Shown piece after piece: positions 34,407 through 40,089 of a stretch of 40,089 nt of DNA. A model generated the notes under the pieces. That model searched no databases. It worked only from the letters and a program-made list of their open reading frames with translations, and was not told the DNA's origin. How positions within the stretch are numbered: position 1 is the first letter of the stretch; each line of letters opens with the position of its first letter. This DNA is from Streptomyces sp. PKU-EA00015. Its GTDB lineage: Bacteria > Actinomycetota > Actinomycetes > Streptomycetales > Streptomycetaceae. Both the position numbers and the translations under genes were made by a program. The stretch lies in the NCBI RefSeq assembly GCF_013387495.1, contig NZ_JABZEE010000067.1:1-40089 (forward strand), in the 5' to 3' direction.

Positions 34407-34427
34407 CGGGGAGCCACCGGCTCCCCG
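34407..34427. terminator. terminator after thymidine phosphorylase
   Basis: CGGGGAGCC-ACC-GGCTCCCCG, a perfect 9-bp stem with 3-nt loop starting 3 nt after the stop. Confidence 0.7.
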
Positions 34428-34497
34428 CGTGGGACTGGTCCGGCGGGCCGCGGCGATGAGTTCCCGCCGCGGTGCCGGTCATCCCCATGTGGACGCC

Positions 34498-34935
34498 ATG
34501 CAGCCGATCGTCATGCGCATCGCCGGGAGGGTCGCCCCCGGCGATGCGCCACGCCTGTGCGAGGAGTTGAGCGCTCTCCTGAGGGACCTCGGCACGACGG
34601 CGTCGTCCCCCGGAACGGCGTGGGAAGACGACCCGGCCCCGGCCGGCAGCGGAGCGGCGGCGGACACTGTGCCGGACCCGGACACGGCGGCGGGAGACGG
34701 CGCGGCGCGGCGCTGCCCGGCCGAGGTGGTGTGCGACGTCGGCGGCCTCGCCCGGACAAGCCTCGCCGTCGTCGACGCGCTCGCCCGCCTCCAGCTCACC
34801 GCCCGCCGCCACGGCACCCGCATCCGCCTGCGGAACGCCCCGCCCGATCTCGTCGCCCTGCTCGGCCTCGTCGGGCTGATGGAGTTGGGCGCGAAACCGC
34901 CTGGAGCCGCCCCGTCCCCGCCTCGTCGGCCCTAG
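34498..34935 (+). CDS. STAS-domain protein
   Basis: 145 aa from the ATG at 34498 (MQPIVMRIAGRVAPGDAPRLCEEL). Starts at 34456 or 34429 would only add an Arg-rich tail right after a terminator. STAS fold: strand IVMRIAGRVAP, helix RLCEELSALLRDLG, then a long Gly/Ala/Pro/Asp insert (about 40-75). After it come AEVVCDVGGLARTSLAVVDALARLQLTARRHGTRIRLRNAPP and LVALLGLVGLMEL. The region where SpoIIAA has its phosphorylated Ser reads VGGLARTSLAVVD, so a Ser or Thr is available. Probable anti-anti-sigma-type regulator; partner unknown. Its TAG overlaps the stop of the convergent sigma gene. Confidence 0.7.
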   Translation: MQPIVMRIAGRVAPGDAPRLCEELSALLRDLGTTASSPGTAWEDDPAPAGSGAAADTVPDPDTAAGDGAARRCPAEVVCDVGGLARTSLAVVDALARLQLTARRHGTRIRLRNAPPDLVALLGLVGLMELGAKPPGAAPSPPRRP

Positions 34936-35945
34936 ACGCTGTCCGCCGCCTCCTCGACCGGCGCCCCGGACTTGTCCAGTCGCGCCGGCAGGTCGAACAG
35001 CGGGAACCAGCGCTTGGTGTCCAGGAAGAAGTCCATTCCGCCGACCCTGCCGTCCCGCAGCTCCAGGACGATCAGGGCCCACGGCTCGTAGCCCTCGCCG
35101 TCCTGGCTCGGGTGGTAGTGCGCGAACGCCGGGACGCCGTTCGCCACGGTCGGGACGAGCCGGGAGCCGCGGCAGACCTCGCCGACGCCCAGCATCCAGC
35201 CCACGATGTCGTCGTGCCCGCGCAGCCACAGGTCGTACGGCGGCATGGACATCGTCGCGTCCTCGTGGAGCAAGGCCGTCAGGGCCTTCATGTCGTACCC
35301 CTCGAAGGCCGCGACATAGCGGTTCAGCAGGTCCTGCTGCTTCTCGTCGAGCGGGGCCGCCGCGTCCGCAGCCGTCGGCTCCTGCTCGGCGAGCGTGGCG
35401 CGGGCGCGCTGGAGGGCGCTGTTCACCGAGGCCACCGTGGTGCCCAGCAGCTCGGCCACCTCGCTCGCCTTCCAGGCCAGCACCTCGCGCAGGATCAGCA
35501 CGGCACGCTGCTTCGGCGGCAGGTGCTGGAGCGCCGCGACGAACGCCAGCCGGATCGTCTCCCGCTCCACGGCCGTCTCCGCCGGGTCCACGACCGACGG
35601 CAGCACGCGCCCGTCCGGCACCGGCTCCAGCCAGGTGATCTCCGGACGGGCGTTGAGCCGGGCCTGGGCGACCGGGGTGGGGTCCGTCAGGTCCATCGGC
35701 CGCGCGCGGCGGTTGCCCGCGTTGAGCATGTCCAGGCAGACGTTGGTCGCGATGCGGTAGAGCCAGGAGCGCAGCGAGGAGCGACCCTCGAACTTCTCGA
35801 TGTTCCGCCAGGCGCGCACCATCGTGTCCTGGACCGCGTCCTCGGCCTCGAAGGACGAGCCCAGCATGCGGTAGCAGTAGCCGGTCAGCTCCCTGCGGTG
35901 CTGCTCCAGCCGTGCGTCGAGATCCTGCGCAGCGAGGTCACTCAT
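34932..35945 (-). CDS. ECF sigma factor with SnoaL-like C-terminal domain
   Basis: 337 aa from the ATG at 35945 (MSDLAAQDLDARLEQHR), with GGTGGA 5 nt upstream; the frame extends to 35963. Region 2: RRELTGYCYRMLGSSFEAEDAVQDTMVRAWRNIEKFEGRSSLRSWLYRIATNVCLDML (in parts, about 18-75). Region 4: ALQHLPPKQRAVLILREVLAWKASEVAELLGTTVASVNSALQRARATL (about 140-190). Residues 205-337 are a SnoaL/NTF2-like domain (YVAAFEGYDMKALTALLHEDATMSMPP, DDIVGWMLG, GRVGGMDFFLD). This layout is that of the SigJ/TIGR02960-type sigma factors, where the fused domain replaces a separate anti-sigma factor and modulates activity. Confidence 0.9.
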   Translation of the reverse strand: MSDLAAQDLDARLEQHRRELTGYCYRMLGSSFEAEDAVQDTMVRAWRNIEKFEGRSSLRSWLYRIATNVCLDMLNAGNRRARPMDLTDPTPVAQARLNARPEITWLEPVPDGRVLPSVVDPAETAVERETIRLAFVAALQHLPPKQRAVLILREVLAWKASEVAELLGTTVASVNSALQRARATLAEQEPTAADAAAPLDEKQQDLLNRYVAAFEGYDMKALTALLHEDATMSMPPYDLWLRGHDDIVGWMLGVGEVCRGSRLVPTVANGVPAFAHYHPSQDGEGYEPWALIVLELRDGRVGGMDFFLDTKRWFPLFDLPARLDKSGAPVEEAADSV

Positions 35946-36028
35946 CGGGTCCACCCCAGTCACCCATCGGTACCAGCGGTTCGAAAGCTACCGCAGCCCA
36001 CTGACAATCAGGCCCGAGCCGGCGAATC

Positions 36029-36051
36029 CGGGAGCGGCCGGGCCGCTCCCG
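36029..36051. terminator. hairpin after the third L,D-transpeptidase
   Basis: CGGGAGCGGCC-G-GGCCGCTCCCG, an 11-bp dyad 33 nt past the stop of the leftward gene at 36084 and upstream of the sigma gene. Confidence 0.6.
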
Positions 36052-36083
36052 TGGGACCGTGGAGGGGCGTGTGACCGACGGGC

Positions 36084-36779
36084 TCAGGTGCCGGGCTTGC
36101 GCCCGTACACGTAGACGTCGTCGCCGTTCTTCAACAGGTTCCAGTATGCCTTCGCGTCCGCAGAGCGCATGTTCACGCAGCCGCCGGAGCCGGGCGGGTT
36201 CCACATGGACTTCGTCGTGGAGTGGAACGCCTGTCCGCCGTCGAAGAACTGGGAGTACGGCATCCGCACGTTGTAGAGCGTCGACCAGTGGTTGATGTTG
36301 CGCCAGTAGATCTTCTTCGCGCCGGTGCGGGTCTCGGTGCCGTTCTTGCCGGTGCGCACCGGCACCGGGCCGTACTTGAGCGTCCTGCCGTCCTGGATCC
36401 AGCTCAGCTGCCGGGTCAGGTCGACGCACGCGATCCGGCCCTTGTTGGTCGGGCACTTGCCCGCCTTGTTCGGGTTGTTCCCCGCCGCACGCTGCGCGAG
36501 CATCGTGTTCATCGTGCGCCAGGTGATCGGGCCCGCGTAACCGATCGTGGGCGTGATGCCGTGCTTGGCCTGGAAGGCGCGGATCGCCTGGCAGTCGGTT
36601 GCCGACTGGCGCCCGTCGACCGGGCGGCCGAGGAACTTCTCGACCTGCTTCTGGTACGGACCCGTCGACGTGGTGCACGACGCGGCGTGCGCGGTGCCGC
36701 TGCCGAGCGCCACGCCGAGCGGGAGCAGCATGCCGGTCAGCCCGAGCATCACTCCCGTACGTCCTATTCTGCCCCTCAT
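36084..36779 (-). CDS. secreted L,D-transpeptidase family protein
   Basis: 231 aa from the ATG at 36779 (MRGRIGRTGVMLGLTGML) with a GGGGGA ribosome site; the frame extends to 36836. Signal peptide with Ala-x-Ala cleavage (GTAHAASC, about 33/34), not a lipobox. A Cys pair (SCTTST, SATDCQAI) and a peptidoglycan-binding-like helix set (KFLGRPVDGRQSATDCQAIRAFQAKHGITPTIGYAGPITW, in parts 40-82). The YkuD part ends QAFHSTTKSMWNPPGSGGCVNMRS with His186 and Cys201. The motif is SGGC rather than SHGC, so one conserved His is Gly here. Extracellular wall cross-linking or a specialised variant. Confidence 0.85.
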   Translation of the reverse strand: MRGRIGRTGVMLGLTGMLLPLGVALGSGTAHAASCTTSTGPYQKQVEKFLGRPVDGRQSATDCQAIRAFQAKHGITPTIGYAGPITWRTMNTMLAQRAAGNNPNKAGKCPTNKGRIACVDLTRQLSWIQDGRTLKYGPVPVRTGKNGTETRTGAKKIYWRNINHWSTLYNVRMPYSQFFDGGQAFHSTTKSMWNPPGSGGCVNMRSADAKAYWNLLKNGDDVYVYGRKPGT

Positions 36780-36920
36780 GTCCCCCAACTCCCCTTCGCA
36801 TCCCTTCCGGTTGGGATGGTCTGCCGGTTGAGACACGCGAAGGGGAGCGGTAGTTGCACGGACGGGGGACGTATTCGCGACGTATTCCGGCCGGTACCCC
36901 GGAAGGTGTGACCGGCGCCG

Positions 36921-38195
36921 TTACGCGGCCGCCGCGAGGCGCCGCTGTTGCGCCCGCGCGGCATGCGTCCCGTACAGCGTGACCGACACGACGCCGAACA
37001 CCGCCAGGAGCCCGAGGGCCACCGTGCCGGACCAGCCGCCGGCGTGGAAGGCGATGGCGCCGAGCGTGCCGCCCGCGCTGCTGCCCAGGTAGTACGCGGA
37101 CTGGTACAGCGCCGACGCCTGAGCGCGGCCCGTCTTCGCCGTACGGCTCACCGCGGACGACGCGACGGCGTGGCCGGCGAAGAACCCGGCGGTGATCAGG
37201 ATCAGGCCGAGCAGCACGGCGGCCAGCGCATCGGCGAGCGAGAGCAGCAGACCGGCGGCCGTCGTGGTGACCGCGAGGTACAGCGCGCCGCGCCGGCCCA
37301 GCCGCGCGACCAGCTGCCCGGCGGCTGCGGACGAGACCGTGCCGACGAGGTAGACCAGGAAGATCGAGCCGATCACGCCCTGGGGAAGGTGGAAGGGAGC
37401 CTCCACCAGCCGGTAGCCGATCACCGTGTAGACCGCGCCGAAGACGGTCATGAAGAGAGCGCCGATCGCGTACAGCCGCATCAGCAGCGGGTCGGACAGA
37501 TGGCCGCGGACCGTCCTCGCCAGGGCGAGGGGGCTGAGGGAACCCCGCGTGAAGTGCCGCGCCCGGGGGAGCAGCGCCCGGAAGACGAGCGCGCACGCCA
37601 GGGCCATCAGGCCGACCGCGCCGAGCGCGACCCGCCAGTCCGCGAGCTGCGCCACCCAGCCGGTGAGGATGCGGCCGCTCATGCCGCCGATGCTGTTGCC
37701 CGCGACGAACAGGCCGATCGCCGCCACCAGCGCCTTGGGCCTGACCTCCTCGGCGAGGTACGCCATCGCCGAGGCCGGCAGTCCCGCCAGTGCCGCGCCC
37801 TGCAGGGCACGCAGCGCCACCAGCCACTCCAGGTTCGGCGCGAACGGCACCAGCAGACCCAGGACGACCGCCACAGCGAGCGACACGGTCATGACCGTGC
37901 GCCGGCCGAAGCGCTCGGACAGGGCGCTCAGCGGCAGGACGCACAGGGCCAGCGCGCCCGTCGCGGCGGACACCGTCCAGCTGGCGGCGCCGGCCGTCAC
38001 GCCGAAGTCGGCGGAGACGGCGGGGAGCAGTGCCTGCGTGGAGTAGAGCAGGGCGAAGGTCGCCATTCCGGCGGCGAAGAGCGCGAAGCTCATGCGGCGG
38101 TAGCCGGGCGCGCCGGGGGAGAGCCTGGTGTCGGTGACGGGGGACGGCGAGGCGGCGCCCACGGTGGTGGGCGCCTTGGTACTGGCAGGAGGCAT
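36921..38195 (-). CDS. MFS transporter (YnfM-like exporter)
   Basis: 424 aa, 12 predicted TM segments after a 35-residue polar tail. Family motif A between TM2 and TM3 is LSERFGRRTVMTVSL, repeated as LVARLGRRGALYLAV between TM8 and TM9. FVAGNSIGGMSGRILTGWVA marks the proton-antiporter half. The start at 38195 lacks a ribosome site, and TACCTT lies 6 nt upstream, so leaderless expression is likely. Divergent from a LysR regulator across a perfect dyad, a usual arrangement for inducible drug or metabolite export. Substrate unknown. Confidence 0.9.
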   Translation of the reverse strand: MPPASTKAPTTVGAASPSPVTDTRLSPGAPGYRRMSFALFAAGMATFALLYSTQALLPAVSADFGVTAGAASWTVSAATGALALCVLPLSALSERFGRRTVMTVSLAVAVVLGLLVPFAPNLEWLVALRALQGAALAGLPASAMAYLAEEVRPKALVAAIGLFVAGNSIGGMSGRILTGWVAQLADWRVALGAVGLMALACALVFRALLPRARHFTRGSLSPLALARTVRGHLSDPLLMRLYAIGALFMTVFGAVYTVIGYRLVEAPFHLPQGVIGSIFLVYLVGTVSSAAAGQLVARLGRRGALYLAVTTTAAGLLLSLADALAAVLLGLILITAGFFAGHAVASSAVSRTAKTGRAQASALYQSAYYLGSSAGGTLGAIAFHAGGWSGTVALGLLAVFGVVSVTLYGTHAARAQQRRLAAAA

Positions 38196-38201
38196 ATGTC
38201 G

Positions 38202-38207
38202 AAGGTA
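38202..38207 (-). promoter_or_regulatory. -10 box for leaderless MFS gene
   Basis: TACCTT on the minus strand ends 6 nt before the ATG at 38195; its -35 region would lie within the dyad at 38218-38240. Confidence 0.45.
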
Positions 38208-38217
38208 GGCCGCCCCC

Positions 38218-38240
38218 TTTCATGCGTCCAATGCATGAAA
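38218..38240. promoter_or_regulatory. LysR operator: TTTCATGC-N7-GCATGAAA
   Basis: Perfect 8-bp inverted arms with a 7-bp gap midway between the divergent MFS and LysR genes. The geometry is that of a LysR-type recognition site and overlaps both promoters. Confidence 0.75.
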
Positions 38241-38244
38241 CGGA

Positions 38245-38250
38245 GATAAT
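38245..38250 (+). promoter_or_regulatory. -10 box for leaderless LysR gene
   Basis: GATAAT ends 7 nt before the ATG at 38258 and directly follows the operator; there is no ribosome site. Confidence 0.5.
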
Positions 38251-38257
38251 CGTTCCC

Positions 38258-39208
38258 ATGGTGCATGACCACAGCTCAAAGGCTCGCCTGTCACGAGGCA
38301 GTTACGAAGAAGATGTCGCGCTGCTGCTCGCGCCACGGCTCGCGTACTTCGCGGGGGTCGCGCGGGAGGAGCATGTGACACGGGCCGCGCAGGAGATGGG
38401 CGTGCCGCAGTCGACGCTCTCGCGGGCGATGGTCCGGCTCGAACAGGACCTGGGAGTCACGCTGTTCGCGCGCAAGGGCCGCACGGTGTCGCTGACCCCC
38501 GCCGGCCGTGCCTTCCTCGCCTCGGCGGAACGGGCACTGTCCGAGATCGAGCGGGCGGCCGAGGCGGTGCGGGCGGACGCCGACCCGCGCGCGGGCAAGG
38601 TCGCCTTCGGATTCCTCCACACCATGGGCTCCGAGACGGTGCCGGGCCTGATCCGCGCCTTCCGTGCCGACCACCCCGGGATCCGCTTCACCCTGGTCCA
38701 GAACTACGGCGAGGCCATGATCGAACGGCTCCGGGCCGGCGAACTCGACCTGTGCCTGACCTCGCCGGTCCCGGACGCGCCCGACCTGGTCGCGCGCCGC
38801 CTCGACGAACAGCGCCTGCGGCTGGTCGTCCCCGACGACCACCGCCTGGCCGCGCGCAGGCGCGTCCGCCTGGCGGAGGCCGCGGACGAAGCCTTCGTCA
38901 CGCTCGAACCGGGCTACGGGCTGCGCCGCATCACCGACGACCTGTGCGCGCAGGCGGGCTTCACGCCGCGCGTCGCGTTCGAGGGGGAGGAGGCGGAGAC
39001 GCTGCGCGGACTGGTGGCGGCGGGCCTGGGAGTCGCCCTCCTCCCGCCGCCCGCGGTGGCCCGCCCAGGCGTCGTCGAACTGACGGTCACGGCGCCGAGG
39101 GCGGTCCGCGAGATCGGCGTGGCGTGGCTGGACGGCCACCCGGACACGCCGCCGGTGGCAGCGTTCAAACGCTTCCTGCTCTCCCGCCGCGGCAACGTGC
39201 TGGCGTAG
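38258..39208 (+). CDS. LysR-family transcriptional regulator
   Basis: 316 aa from the ATG at 38258; the earlier in-frame starts at 38222 and 38231 lie in the operator. Winged HTH: LAPRLAYFAGVAREEHVTRAAQEMGVPQSTLSRAMVRLEQDLGVTLFARKGRTVSLTPAGRAFL (in parts, 25-88). The periplasmic-binding-protein-like effector domain starts at about 110 (GKVAFGFLHTMGSETVPGLIRAFR) and includes LRLVVPDDHRLA and GLGVALLPPP. Probably autorepressing and controlling the divergent MFS exporter. Confidence 0.92.
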   Translation: MVHDHSSKARLSRGSYEEDVALLLAPRLAYFAGVAREEHVTRAAQEMGVPQSTLSRAMVRLEQDLGVTLFARKGRTVSLTPAGRAFLASAERALSEIERAAEAVRADADPRAGKVAFGFLHTMGSETVPGLIRAFRADHPGIRFTLVQNYGEAMIERLRAGELDLCLTSPVPDAPDLVARRLDEQRLRLVVPDDHRLAARRRVRLAEAADEAFVTLEPGYGLRRITDDLCAQAGFTPRVAFEGEEAETLRGLVAAGLGVALLPPPAVARPGVVELTVTAPRAVREIGVAWLDGHPDTPPVAAFKRFLLSRRGNVLA

Positions 39209-39218
39209 CCCGGGGTGC

Positions 39219-39735
39219 TTCCCCCACCCCGCCTTCCCGTAACCGGGGGCTCCGCCCCGGCCCCCTCGCAGGGCACGGGGCTGCCGCCCCCGCGTCGCCG
39301 GCCCCGGCGGTCAGGGCCCGTCGCCTGGGGCAGAGGCCTCGAGTGCTGCCCCCTGACTCCGGCTGCGACAGCTTCACGCCGCGGTGGTGGCCCTTCCCCT
39401 AACTAGGGGCTCCGCCCTCAGCCCCCTGCGGGGGAGGTCAAGGGGGCTGCCGCCCCCGTGCCCGCGGCTGCAGCGGCTTCGCGCCGCCGGGCTTCGCCCT
39501 GGCCGGGACTCGGCCCACGGCCGCTGGTGGGGCGGAGGACTCGGGTGCTGCCGCCCCGCCCCTACCGTGGCACGGAATGCAGCCCTCGCCCGGCTGCGGC
39601 AGCTGCGCACGCCCCCGTAACTGGGGGCTACCCCCGGCCCCCAGTTACACGAGGCTGCCGCCCCACCCCCTGCCCGCGGCAGCTTCGCGCCGCTGGGACT
39701 CCCCTCCCTCAAAGCCGGGGTTCCAACCCCGGCTA
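39219..39735. repeat. array of degenerate hairpin repeats in an 818-bp gene-free gap
   Basis: Three degenerate modules start with TAAC-x2-GGGGCT at 39240, 39400 and 39618 (160 and 218 bp apart). Each is followed by a GGCTGCCGCCCC hairpin half, and most by GCTTCGCGCCGC. Perfect stems include GTAACTGGGGGC/GCCCCCAGTTAC (39617-39648) and AGCCGGGGTT/AACCCCGGCT (39713-39734). The left end (CCCCACCCCGCC..TTCCCGTAACCGGGG) matches the start of the 17791 element. No credible coding sequence exists between 39209 and 40026. Confidence 0.6.
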
Positions 39736-39941
39736 TCTGCCTCCGCGCCCGCGCGGGGCAGTCGAGGACTGCCAGAGACCTGCACTGGTCACCAGGCCTG
39801 GTTGCGGGGCACCTGCCACGACCGAGCGGGGCCCACGTCGCGCACTCGCACTCTTCAGGGCCGCCAGGAAGCGGATGCCGGGCGACGCCGGAGGTCTCCT
39901 GTGGCACGTGATCTTGTCTATCTCCCCGAGGCAGGAATAGG

Positions 39942-39984
39942 CTGTCATTAGTCACCGTTCTTGACTGTCATTAAAACTGACTAA
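39942..39984. promoter_or_regulatory. repeat-containing promoter region of the last gene
   Basis: CTGTCATTA occurs at 39942-39950 and 39965-39973 (23-bp period), and TTAGTCA/TGACTAA form an inverted pair (39948-39954, 39978-39984). This AT-rich patch stands out from its surroundings. TTGACT at 39961-39966 may be the -35 box. Candidate operator, regulator unknown. A small GGGCGG/CCGCCC hairpin follows at 39992-40007. Confidence 0.45.
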
Positions 39985-40026
39985 ACTCTTCGGGCGGGTG
40001 ACCGCCCCTTACGCAGGAGACCCCCC

Positions 40027-40089
40027 ATGAGCGAGAACCTCCCCGGAACCGGCCGCATCCACGAGCCGCTGACCCGCGACAACGCCGCC
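40027..40089 (+). CDS. start of a probable isochorismatase-family hydrolase, cut by window end
   Basis: Only 21 codons are visible (MSENLPGTGRIHEPLTRDNA then Ala), from an ATG with AGGAG 9 nt upstream. The LTRDNAA end is the usual lead-in to the first strand (LLLVDHQ) of isochorismatase-like cysteine hydrolases, but the catalytic residues lie outside the window. The gene is real by ribosome site and position; the family is a guess. Confidence 0.45.
   Translation, partial: MSENLPGTGRIHEPLTRDNAA

Noticed and set aside
39713..39734. tRNA T-arm-like GGTTCCAACCCC sequence
   Set aside because: It is part of a symmetric hairpin; no acceptor, D or anticodon stems surround it.

Overview
The window is chromosomal DNA from a Streptomyces-type actinomycete. 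It has very high GC, GTG/TTG/CTG-tolerant starts, many leaderless genes, a bldB/whiJ-style XRE-DUF397 module, abundant secreted lipoproteins and L,D-transpeptidases, and GC-rich intergenic hairpins typical of the genus. About 40 protein genes can be supported. No tRNA, rRNA, CRISPR array, phage or insertion sequence was seen.

Layout. 1-4.2 kb: a truncated secreted FG-GAP/I36-type protein, a frameshifted SUKH (SMI1/KNR4) gene, and a divergent alpha/beta-hydrolase/TetR pair with a visible operator. 4.2-7.2 kb: XRE regulator + DUF397 protein facing a tightly coupled set (67-aa protein, RsbW-like ATPase, SUKH protein). 7.3-11.9 kb: lipoprotein, internally duplicated orphan protein, DUF1963-like protein, an L,D-transpeptidase and a third SUKH protein; several are of immunity-protein type, with no toxin in view. 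12-14.3 kb: an ECF sigma factor with a coupled one-TM partner; its upstream region holds a strong unexplained hairpin and a 30-codon uORF. 14.3-17.7 kb: a second L,D-transpeptidase, a methylmalonyl-CoA mutase-like catalytic subunit without a B12 domain, and a LysE-type exporter whose start codon abuts a 17-bp hairpin.

18-25.7 kb is the most interesting block. It is a divergent locus for a nonulosonate-containing surface polymer: GT2 glycosyltransferase and polysialyltransferase-like enzyme leftwards; DUF6716-like glycosyltransferase, CMP-nonulosonate synthetase fused to a HAD phosphatase, a NeuB-type synthase lacking the SAF domain, a 27-bp minisatellite and a second sialyltransferase-like gene rightwards. 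The missing SAF domain, the fused phosphatase and the absent NeuC epimerase together point to Kdn (made from mannose-6-phosphate and PEP) rather than N-acetylneuraminate. This would fit the Kdn teichulosonic acid known from Streptomyces walls. The two arms start from mirror-image promoters with identical -10 boxes.

25.8-34.9 kb: an M20 amidohydrolase, then a nucleoside uptake and salvage operon (BMP lipoprotein, ABC ATPase with an apparently non-canonical start codon, two permeases, cytidine deaminase) and thymidine phosphorylase, followed by a STAS protein. 34.9-39.2 kb: an ECF sigma factor with a SnoaL-like tail, a third L,D-transpeptidase, and a divergent MFS exporter/LysR pair around a perfect dyad. 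39.2-40 kb: a gene-free block of degenerate hairpin repeats, then the first 21 codons of a probable isochorismatase-family hydrolase.
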